Shown here one piece after another: positions 23,675 to 34,034 of a stretch of 64,000 bases of DNA (its first letter is position 1; each line of letters begins with the position of its first letter). The DNA is taken from positions 972,565-1,036,564 of the forward strand of contig RPFO01000448.1 in NCBI GenBank assembly GCA_009746045.1. The letters are read 5' to 3'. Source of the DNA: Mesostigma viride. Taxonomy: Eukaryota; Streptophyta; Mesostigmatophyceae; Mesostigmatales; Mesostigmataceae. A program made the position numbers and the translations under genes. The notes beneath the pieces were generated by a model that did not search any database, was not told the DNA's origin, and saw only the letters and a list, made by a program, of their open reading frames with translations.

Positions 23675-26600
23675 TCATGGTACCGTCTCCAAGCGGTAGC
23701 CCTTATGTTGGCTATCCAGCACCCAGTTGCCATGCTCGATGCAATCGGTTTTGCTATACACACGAGCTCCTTGTGGGTGCACAAACGGTCGGTCTGCCAT
23801 GACAGCCAGGCCTGACGCGCGCACCACATTATTGAGTTCAATCTGGTCTTGGCCCCACATCCCCACCTTGTACTGCGCGATATGCTCCGCGATCTGGGTG
23901 TACAAGGTGGCGATGATCTCACGCTGGCCCCCTAGAATTCCCCCGCTCAGGTGCAGCGTCTCTCTCTTATCTTGCGCCGCCACCCATGCCTGATTATTGG
24001 TGCCGCCTGACTTCCAGGACCCTGGGACATCCAGGTTGCCAAGCGCCCTTCGCTGGCCAAAGACCTGCGAATCCACACCGAGCTGCCGCATCAAGTCAAA
24101 CGGGTTGTCATTCACCCGCACATCCCGCAGGTCCACGTGCAGTACCAGCTCTGCGGATGCCAGTGCGTCCCGCGCCGCTTCCATCGAGGCGGTCAAAGAA
24201 CCTTCTGCAGGTGGCAGCGCCACCGCCTGTGCGCCAACCCCGAGATTTTGCGCCTGTGCCTGGGCAACCTGGTGGGGCCCCTGCAGCAGCTCCGCCCAGA
24301 TCGCAAACCGCTTGTTCACCGGCAAGCCCATGTGGGCGACGCCCACGAAGCTGGCAGGCGGCCCTGAGGGCCCTGTATAGAGGAAGCGCACACAGGGCTC
24401 GTTGTAGCGCGCGACCACGACGCGCGCCACCTCGCTGTCGGGCGGGTAGTCATGCGTGATGACCAGTGGCAGCCGCAAGCGACGAACGTCGGAGAGCAGC
24501 CCCCCGATGTATGCGGGGAACGCCCAGAAGCTGTCCAGGTCGGTGAGGGAGGGGCTCCCGGTGGCCGCGCCGCCTGGGAGCGCGTGGATGGGCCGCACAG
24601 GTGCGCATGGGTACAGGTGCATGCAGACATGCCACACAGGTTAGTAAGCAAGACATGCTACACAGGTCAGTAAACAAGGCATGCCACACAGGTCAGTAAG
24701 CAAGACATGCCACACAGGTCAGTAAGCACTGCATGCCACACAGGTCAGTAAACAAGACATGCCACACGGGTCAGTAAACAAGACATGCCACAGCGGTCAG
24801 TAAACAAGACATGCCACACCGGTCAGTAAACAAGACATGTCACACCGGTCAGTAAACAAGACATGCCACACCGGTCAGTAAACAATACATGTCACACAGG
24901 TCAGTAAACAAGACCTGTCAAGTGCAGGGATCCAAGGTGCAAGGTGCTTTAAGAAATAGGGGCAGCTACTGTATGGGCAGATAAGGAAAAATATGGGCGT
25001 ACATGGATAAAAACAGCGGGAAAAAAAGCAATCGATACCGGGAGACAACCCAAGGCATAGCAAGGGGCTCTTACTCTCTGAACTCTTCCTTGGTATTCAT
25101 TATCCTCATGAAACGATTCATCCATGCACAGGGCCGCTGAGTAGACACACCAACACCCTTTCTACCACCTTTCAACGATGCCCTGAACCCTAAAACGTAA
25201 ACCCTAAACCCTAAACCCTTAAGCCTAAAGCCTAAACCCTAAACCCTTAAGCCTAAAGCCTAAACCCTAAACCGTAAGCCATGGGTTTTGTGGGGGTCAC
25301 CCTCTTGCTGAAATGCCACTGATCCAGCTAGCCCTCTCACCTGTGAGCAATGCCGCCAGGATCACGCTCTTTGTCTCCACGGGCTGCAACGGATGGAGCA
25401 GCCGCGACGCTGCCGCCCGCACCGAGCCCCGCGTGCACTCGCCACCCCCTGTACGCCGCGTGGGGGGCCCGGACGTGAACTCGGGCGCGCGCAGGTGGGA
25501 GTCTGCCAGGAACGCATCGTTGGCCCGGGGAGAGCAGTCCGCCAGGTACGGGTGCTGCCGCGCCACCCAGGCAGGCTCTTTGGCCAGAGCCGCGTCGCCG
25601 TCAAAGGAGTAGTAGGTGACCAGGCCGGGTGCCTCGCAGGGGATGCAGCCCCCAGGGGAGGAGCCGGGTGTGGTGGAGGAGTTCAACCCAGATCCGGCAC
25701 CAAAAAACGCGGCATCTCCCGTCCCTGTGGCAGCGCCCCCTGCCGCCACCACTGCTCCGGCGCTCGAGGCCGCCCGGATTTGCTCTGGCGTCCGCGCTAC
25801 CTCCCAGAAGCGCACCTCATCGATGTCGGCCGCGCGGTACACCCCGTTGTAGCCGCCACCCACGACGACGCCCTGGCCCTGCGCCTCAAGGTCGAGCCCG
25901 TTGGAGATTGGGGATGACCCCTGCAGGGTGCCATCCACGTACAGCGACAGGGTGTGCGCGGCCTTGTCCCGCACGAGCGCCAGATGGTGCCAGCGGCCGT
26001 CCGTGACGGATGCCCGCTCGGCGTAGAAGAGGCCGTGACGGTCGGCAGGCTTCGCGGCATGCTGTGCGCGCCACTCCACGCCAAGCTTGCCGGATCCGTT
26101 GTCCAAAAATAGCATCAGGTGCCGCCCGTAGAGCGCGGTGGCGGGCTCCTCGTCGTTGTCCACGCGCAGGTTGCTGACGAGCGCCACGCGCGTCGGCGGC
26201 GGCAGCGGCGGATTGTCGCCATCAGCCAGGGTGGTACCGGGCGCGACTGCCAACCCGGCGCCGGCGATGCTGCTGAGGGACAGTGTGGGTTTGCTGGCGG
26301 ACGCCCCCGGGTCGACCAGCTGGGGATGAATGCCGCAGGGTATGCACGGACAGGACCATAGTGGGGATCCATTGGAAGGGGTGGGTGGCAAAGAGCGTGC
26401 GTGCGCGTGTGTGTATGTCTGAGCGTGTGAGGGTAACCCCCGCAAATAACGAAGAACAAAGATTTACTGACCCATTAATCCATCGTTTAATGATGCATAA
26501 GCACCCCACCTGGTGACTTGAAGCACACACAAATTCCGTGAGAGCCCCACCACAAACCATCGCGGTGCCTACGACATGCGGTGACCAAAGCACTTTCCAC

Positions 26601-29600
26601 TGGTACATCTGCAACTGGAAGGTGGCACAGCAGCACAATGGCCACCTGGTCGTCAAGGGTAAGAATCCGAATATATCATCTAGCCAGAGACTTTGTTTCC
26701 TATCTGCTCGCTTATCCAGGACAGACCTGGCGCCATGGCCGGATTCGCCGGATCCGCCGCATTAATCCAGGATGGACATGACTGAACCCTCTGATGCGAG
26801 TCCATATTCAGTGCCACATGGGTTGGAGCCATGCCATCGTTACCACTACCAAGAACCCTCTGATGCGAGTCCATATTCAGTGCCACATGGGTTGGAGCCA
26901 TGCCATCGTTACCAGTACCAAGAACCCTCTGATGCGAGTCCATATTCAGTGCCACATGGGTTGGAGCCATGCCATCGTTACCAGTACCAAGACACCCAGC
27001 ATATCTTTCTCATGTCAAGCCGCTTAAGAAGACTGGTCCCAGAGGGTTGCTTCCAAGCCAGGGGGGTATTCATTCAAGCCAGGTAGGGCTACTTCCATGG
27101 GGCGTCGCTGACTTACCTTCCCATTCTCAAAGCGGGCCGCGTTCGGGCTGGATCGGTACCACAGCTCCACCGTGAAGTCCAGCACCCACAGGCTGACGCC
27201 AGGGGTGTTCAGGTACAGGTACGAGCCCACCGCTGGGCGCAGAGAGAGCGCCCAGTTGTTGCGGTTCTTGCTGCTACTGCCGCCTGCCACCGCGGGGTCA
27301 CCCCCTGTGGCCACTGCCTTGGCCGCTGCTGCTGCTGCCTTCTCCTGTTGATGATGCATAGGGGGGACATGCACCAGCAATAATGCCCCAAGGCGATATA
27401 TGCGACCGAGGTCAATGAATGAAGGCCAAACTGGCGATGAGGCGGCCACCGGGACTCAAAGTGGGACTAAAAATTACCGAGCGTTGACTGCTGCTCCACA
27501 GGATAAGCACACGCAGCTTGCAGCCGGTCCTCTCCCCTTTCCCCTTCCAAGTAGTGACTGTTGCTAGTTATATTGATAGTCCTGTCAAAATTTAGTTAGG
27601 ACTTGTACCAGTGCAGCAAGCAACCATCCCCTCACCCCTCACCTCATGTGGGGACCCATGCACCTCATGTGAATAGGCTTGAATCCGTGCGTCACTCCGA
27701 CGATCCTGTCACTCTCCACACACATGTAACGGCAGTCAATAGGAACCGTCGCAAGACACTATACTATACCCCACGATACTGCACTATACAGTATTGTCTC
27801 CTTGATACCCCACGGTACCTGCGCGCAGCAGGTTTTCTCACCCCTCGCTTTTGGCCATTACTAGTTAACAAGATCTACAGTTACAGATCGCTGTAACTAC
27901 ATGCGTGTGTAAGTACATGCGTGGCGCACAGCCGGTCTTCCTATCCCTCCCGTCTTCTCGTCCCTCCCTTGCTCGTTGATGGTAGCTAACAATTACTATG
28001 GATACAGTACACCATAAGTACAGTACCTGCGCGACACGCAGCCGGTCCTCCATCTTCTTGCGGTCCCTCTCCAGCGCCTTGCGCGCGCGCTCCAGCTCCC
28101 TGCGCTGCTTCTCCAGGGTGTGCTCCATCTCGGCCTTCTCACGCTCCGAAGCCTGGCAACGCAAGCAGGGGGGAGCGACACAGGCAGGCGGCAGCATGAT
28201 AATATCGGCCAAGCAATGCAAACAGGAGGTCCCATTGAGATACCAGCCTTGCAGTGCAAAGAGGCAGTAGCATCGCATCTTGTCCTGTCAGTGCAATATG
28301 TGGTAGCATTACTGTTTCATCCTGTCAGTGCAAACAGGCCGTAGCATAAGTGGCATCTAAACAGGGGCACAGTTGGTACCGGTCATACGCTCAGGTATGG
28401 GTAAGTAGGTGGCATGGACGCACCGGTGGCAGCAGTCATTTCTCTACGCACAGCTAGTGAAAATGTGGCGTACTGTGTTCTACAACGCCCTGCTGTGCCG
28501 CCCTGATTTGCCCCGAGGTGAGTGAACCTGTGGATTAAGTAAGTACAGAAGTTTGAAAGACCATGGCCCACATGGGATGAATCCCATGCCATCCGGCCGA
28601 ACACATCATGGACCCGACCCCATGTGCTCGTGCCACCAGCACACCATGGCCCTCACAGTCACCGCAATGTGGCCAACAGCGTGCGATCATGATCACGGGC
28701 TGTCCACATCACATGATACTAGCAACAGTAATAGTAGTAATAATTATGATAATCAAGTGACGTGCGTTCTAACTTGCCCGTTAAGACCACAGTGGCGGAG
28801 CACATTTCGCAGGCCACCCTCATGCTTATGAATATGCACAAATTCGGTGGATGGATGGATGGATGGATGGATGGATGGATGGATGGATGGATGGATGGAT
28901 GGATGGACGGACGGACGGATGGACGGACGGACGGATGGATGGATGGATGGATGGATGGATGGATGGATGGGTGGGTTACATTTTGACGTGCACTTTCCAG
29001 GATATCCTTCCCCCCTGTCTTTGCTGTACCATCCTAGCCGCAGAGTCAGTGCTTTGCGCCAAGATCCACAGTCCAACTGGTAGACGCCAATGGGAATGCT
29101 CAAATTGCGTCCCCTCTTCACACGCTGTCCAAATAAACTGGCTTCGCAAATTCTTCGAAATGTGCTCTGCCAGATAATCATGATAATGCGCCTTGTTGGC
29201 TGGGAGCAATCAAGGTGCCTCTGCCTGCCTGCCTGCCTACCTCTGAGCATGCAGGGGGATGAACTACCTGTTTGCAAGGCGGCCCCTTGTCTAGGAGCAT
29301 GCAAGTATGAGCAGTTCACCTTTTGGATCGCTCTCTTCTCCCGCTCGATTTCTGCTTTCTGCCGCATCTGCCCACGCTGCTCCTCCCTGCGCTTGGCCTC
29401 CAGCATGCGCTCCATCTGCTTTCTCCTGGCGTCTGCGAGCCGGGCGGCTGACTGCTTCTCGCGCTCCAGCATTCTCTCCAGGTCGCGCTGGCGCGCCTGG
29501 AGGGCGTTCTTCTCGCGGAGCAAGGCAAAGCCGATCTTGGGAGCGCCAGGGACAATCCTCGGTGGAAGGGATCGCACGGCGGTGATGCCAGGAGGTCGCA

Positions 29601-30141
29601 CGGCGGGCTGTATTGGTGTCTCCTCGGGGGCGGGTTGGTCGGATTCGTGGATACTATCCAGCTCCCTCATCAGCACGTCGACCCTGTCGAGCTCGTGCAG
29701 GGCCTCCATTTCCTCACCGCCGCTAGCTGGGGCACTGGCAAAAGCGTCGCCGCTCGGGCTGGACGATACCTTGTAAACTAGCAATAGCAGTAGAAGAAAC
29801 GCAGCCAGTAATGGAAGCCGATAACGCGGAGGCAACGCGCGTGCCCGGTCCGCAACCGTGGATAGAAGCGTGCGAAGCTCGGCGCATCCTGTGGAGACCC
29901 AAGTGGGAAGCTTAAATCCCTCGCGGATATTTTGCAAGGTTTGGTGGGACGGCATGATATCCACGAACTTTTGCAGCGCCATCGCTTTGTAACGTTTCAA
30001 TGTTAGCGGTGACGGGTAAAACGAGGCCGCGGCGCTGACGGCTTTTTTGGCCGTGTTTAGAGGTAAGTCCCTCCATCTCCGATGTCGACTTGCACTCTTG
30101 GCGATCACGCGACTTTTGATGGTATCATAGTCGAAGTCCAT
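23675..30141 (-). CDS. type II membrane glycosyltransferase-like protein with LamG domain
   Basis: Five exons join in phase with GT-AG borders: 30141-29320, 28152-28027, 27344-27117, 26319-25341 and 24573-23675. They give 1017 codons. Residues 1-105 are basic and cytosolic, and one membrane helix lies at about 109-124 ([15 protein letters not shown]). A Glu/Arg-rich coiled coil covers about 200-315 ([31 protein letters not shown]). A LamG/concanavalin-like fold covers about 340-572 ([50 protein letters not shown]). The last 300 residues read [26 protein letters not shown] and [10 protein letters not shown], resembling nucleotide-sugar transferases of the GT-A/HtrL-YibB kind. A Golgi glycan-modifying enzyme with a lectin-like module is inferred. 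The splice model is strong, the enzyme class moderate. Confidence 0.8.
24614..24920. repeat. 26 bp minisatellite, about 11 copies, intronic
   Basis: The unit is close to gacatgccacacaggtcag plus taaacaa, with substitutions between copies. It lies in the last intron of the glycosyltransferase-like gene. Confidence 0.9.
25186..25280. repeat. interstitial telomere-like repeats
   Basis: Several aaaccct units, mixed with aagcctaaagcct variants, occur in the last intron of the glycosyltransferase-like gene. AAACCCT is the plant-type telomere repeat, so this supports a green-lineage host. Confidence 0.75.
26784..26990. repeat. 69 bp tandem repeat, three copies, intronic
   Basis: Three units at 26784, 26853 and 26922 are almost identical. 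They lie in the intron between exons 27344-27117 and 26319-25341. The repeat length is divisible by 3, which is why ORFs stay open through it. Confidence 0.9.
28849..28975. repeat. (GGAT)n / (GGAC)n array, intronic
   Basis: About 30 tetranucleotides with a central block where GGAC replaces GGAT. It lies in the first intron of the glycosyltransferase-like gene. Confidence 0.93.
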
Positions 30142-30423
30142 TTGTCTTACAAATGTGGCCTCTCAAAGAAAACAGCTACCGGGACATTAACTGGCTGCCC
30201 ATTCTTCTCATGTGCAATGGTGGGCATGCAGCAGTCCTGTCAGGATTTCAGTCGTGAGCCTCGCGTTGGTAATACGGGTGCTCTGTCGTTCAGGCCATCA
30301 TAAGGTATTATTCGCCCTGGCATCCATAGCTGCAATGTAAGCACTAGGCAGCATATTTCCTGGCTACGATGGTTGCATTTTTGTTAGGAGTTTTTGTAAA
30401 CATCAGTCACTGATTTCTTCAGA

Positions 30424-30516
30424 CGATGCGCAAGGCTGGGATGCGCAAGGCTGGGAATGCGCAAGGCTGGGCGCGGCGCAGCGTGCGCAAGGCTGGCGTG
30501 CGCAAGGCTGGGGAGT
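30424..30516 (+). repeat. GCGCAAGGCTGG minisatellite
   Basis: About six irregular copies of gcgcaaggctgg near the outer end of the left arm, mirrored at about 42485-42577 in the right arm. Confidence 0.85.
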
Positions 30517-32321
30517 GCGCGGGCGTAACAACGTTAAGGCAGGCCAGGCGCAGGCACGTAAAAACACGGGCGACGGGCCATGGGCCACGGGCCACGCGTC
30601 GGCCGTCGGCCCAGCCATTCCTGCATTTTAGGAACGTTGCCGGGCACAAAATTCAAATTCTGGTGCGGCATGGCTGCGGCAGCTACCTGGCCCGGGCTGG
30701 CCGACGTTGGCATGGACGACTGTCAAGAAAGAGTTCATCTCGCTTGGGTAAGCTGCGGTTGTTTCGTCTGGGCGCTCTTCCCATTTTATTGCTAACGGGT
30801 CGATTTACTTACCCAACGTTTCCATCCAGGGCAGAAATGCCAGCGACTTTTCAGTCGGCCACTTCCATTTTTTACCCACTTCGAGTCGTAACGTCATCCA
30901 AGGAATACTTTACCCTCTGTATTCCGGCCTGTCTCCTTCTATTTCGCAGGAACCCTTCGCTTCTGGTTGGCGTTCCTGCACTGCAGGCAGGCTGCAGTCT
31001 CTACCGCTGCATTTTTTTGTAAGTACTTCGGTTGGGAAGTTCGTCTAACGTTTTTCCATCGACTGTCCTGCTTCCAAGCCAGGCCGCGTCTCTACACTGT
31101 GTTTCCGTCAGCAACGGGATGGAGGTCCGGTTTTTCATGATCGGCAACCGTTTTGGTCACGTCATTTTCAGCAACACGCAACTGCCTCTGCCTTACACGC
31201 TGCGCTTTGTCGTCCTTCCGTCGGTTCGGGAAAGCTTCTTACGTCTTTCCATTACATCATTACCGTCCAGGTAGTTTCTTACCATTTGCTTTCGGTCGGC
31301 AACGGGTCGGGAGCATATACAGTGGGTCATTATCCGCAATGCAGCTTCCCCCCTGTTTTCCCCACAGGCTCTCCCTGTATTTCCTTGGGGAACATCTTTG
31401 GATTAGCTCCCGTGCATCAAACGTGCATCAAGAACACATTTTTTAGGGAGACTTTGGCTGTTCGTGGGATGGGAAGCACTACTGTGCCCATGTTTTCCAC
31501 TGCTTGATCTTGACTGCATACCCCACGCACCTGTCACCCACCTGACTTTTGCTAGTAGTTGCTGGATTTTTTCTTATAGCAGGTGCTGCGTGCTGGTGAT
31601 TGACATTACGGTCGCCATTGCTTGCCAGTAATTCAAAGTTGCTTGAAATGGTCAGCATCACGGCCAAGTCTACGTTCAGATCCTGCTTGGAATTTGTGGC
31701 GGGCGTTTTCTGTATTGGATGAACGCCAGTTTTTGTGACAGTGTGATTGTGTATAGGAACAAGTTTGAAGCAACAGCACACGTAGCATATTCATACTCAT
31801 ATACATGCGCTTAATGTGAACGATGTAGCCTAGGGCGAAGAGCGTTGGTTTACACGACGACGTATTCAAAGTATAACTTCTGTAAACAAGTATCCATCTG
31901 CGTGTTTTAATTCATTTTGGCAGCCATGCATGTGCACAAGAGTACCAATTAATTATTCCTACACTAGGGGTCGATGTATTTAGCATTCACTTTGGCATTT
32001 ACTGCGGCAATGCCATTACTCCGTGGCTCCCCAATGGGACATGTATGTGTGTCTTGTTGTGTTGACAGCGTGTAATAAGTGTTGCAACGAACTAGGCAAG
32101 GGCTAATGGACTAAACTGTGACGGGCAGCACATTGATTGCCGCATCGAAGCCAAGAATCATTTAGCACTCGCAGTTAGGTATCGCCATGATGCAGAGAAA
32201 TTGTTGTGGCCTGACCACTTGAGGCAGTGAGACAAGGTTGGATGCCCTCCCAATCAGTGTATAGGGGTTGAAGGTTGTTTTATTGCCACCCATGTGACGC
32301 AATATACGTGTGCTTGATGAG

Positions 32322-33420
32322 TGGATGGATGGATGGATGGATGGATGGATGGATGGATGGATGGATGGATGGATGGATGGATGGATGGATGGATGGATGG
32401 ATGGATGGATGGATGGATGGATGGATGGATGGATGGATGGATGGATGGATGGATGGATGGATGGATGGATGGATGGATGGATGGATGGATGGATGGATGG
32501 ATGGATGGATGGATGGATGGATGGATGGATGGATGGATGGATGGATGGATGGATGGATGGATGGATGGATGGATGGATGGATGGATGGATGGATGGATGG
32601 ATGGATGCATGGATGCATGGATGCATGGATGCATGGATGCATGGATGCATGGATGCATGGATGCATGGATGCATGGATGCATGGATGCATGGATGCATGG
32701 ATGCATGGATGCATGGATGCATGGATGCATGGATGCATGGATGCATGGATGCATGGATGCATGGATGCATGGATGCATGGATGCATGGATGCATGGATGC
32801 ATGGATGCATGGATGCATGGATGCATGGATGCATGGATGCATGGATGCATGGATGCATGGATGCATGGATGCATGGATGCATGGATGCATGGTGCATGGG
32901 TGCATGGGTGCATGGGTGCATGGGTGCATGGGTGCATGGGTGCATGGGTGCATGGGTGCATGGGTGCATGGGTGCATGGGTGCATGGGTGCATGGGTGCA
33001 TGGGTGCATGGGTGCATGGGTGCATGGGTGCATGGGTGCATGGGTGCATGGGTGCATGGGTGCATGGGTGCATGGGTGCATGGGTGCATGGATGCATGGA
33101 TGGATGCATGGATGCATGGATGCATGGATGCATGGATGCATGGATGCATGGATGCATGGATGCATGGATGCATGGATGCATGGATGCATGGATGCATGGA
33201 TGCATGGATGCATGGATGCATGGATGCATGGATGCATGGATGCATGGATGCATGGATGCATGGATGCATGGATGCATGGATGCATGGATGCATGGATGCA
33301 TGGATGCATGGATGCATGGATGCATGGATGCATGGATGCATGGATGCATGGATGCATGGATGCATGGATGCATGGATGCATGGATGCATGGATGCATGGA
33401 TGCATGGATGCATGGATGGA
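32322..33420. repeat. compound GGAT / GGATGCAT / GGGTGCAT satellite
   Basis: Four blocks in order: GGAT (32322-32606), GGATGCAT octamers (32607-32888), GGGTGCAT octamers (32889-33090), then GGATGCAT again (33091-33420). The long ORFs on both strands are artefacts. The left edge adjoins sequence homologous to the 3'UTR of the family B element at 4388-5635. Confidence 0.96.
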
Positions 33421-33744
33421 TTATTGGCTAACAAAGTAAGTGCTTGCGTGTCGTGCGCATGGTCATGTTAGTCCTCCTTGCCTCCCTATGAAACTAAGGG
33501 TTGAGAAAGCGTGTTTGGGCTCGGCGGCTGCCATATCGTAGTGGCATGCGCACACGGGCTGTTGGGAGCCACGGGGAAGAGAATATGAGAAATCGGTTTA
33601 GCCAGTGCTTCGATTGCCAATTTGTAGCCATCCACTAGGCTGCTGTTTAGAATGGTAGGTACTTTTACACACTTTATACAGACGTCCACTTAAGCTAAAT
33701 TTGGACTAATTGAGCTCTGAGACATCATGGTGGTCCCGGTGCCC

Positions 33745-33965
33745 TTGGTGCACCTAGAGCAGGTGTAGTTTACATCCTACCCTTGCAGGAAGTAGCCCAG
33801 AATGTATTAAAAGGCCAAAGCAAGGAGACAACCATATGCCCCTTCTCAGGCTATGAGCCACATGTACTCCCAACGTAGTCGTGTTCCTAATTAATAATTA
33901 ATTAATGCCTCTTGTCAGGGATATGTGCTACATGTGTTCCCAATGGAGATGTGTTCCAATTTAAT
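33745..33965 (+). mobile_element. family A 3'UTR fragments, two tandem 3' ends
   Basis: Contains ccttggtgcacctagagcag, tttacatcc, ttgcaggaagtagccca and then tgtactcccaacg followed by an AATT tail. A second 3' end (gtgctacatgtgttcccaat, AATTT tail) follows at 33905-33965. Heavily 5'-truncated copies. Confidence 0.7.
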
Positions 33966-34034
33966 TTAATTTAATTTTTTCCTTGAGAAGGGGGATATGG
34001 TTTTTAAGTAATTCTCGATCTTGCTCAGGGATAT

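Larger units (their letters stand above)
30388..33740 (+). repeat. left arm of large inverted duplication
   Basis: The sequence is repeated in reverse at 39864-42613. Predicted peptides from both arms are nearly identical over long stretches: a 198-codon frame differs at one residue and a 78-codon frame is identical. The left boundary is gagtttttgtaaac at 30388, 247 bp upstream of the glycosyltransferase-like start codon. The right boundary is catcatggtggtcccggt at 33740. This arm is longer mainly because its satellite array has expanded. I do not recognise a transposon family in it. Confidence 0.9.

Noticed and set aside
24614-24920. Possible CRISPR-like array (26 bp repeats)
   Set aside because: The units are contiguous with no unique spacers, in a eukaryotic intron; an ordinary minisatellite.
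30426-31022. 198-codon ORF present in both inverted-repeat arms as a conserved gene
   Set aside because: Its conservation only reflects the near identity of the DNA arms. The composition begins in a minisatellite and no domain is recognisable.
32162-33471. Long His/Pro/Cys and Met/Asp/Trp repeat ORFs
   Set aside because: Compound satellite artefacts; the same applies to 40161-40867 and to the CATCC array at 2701-3092.
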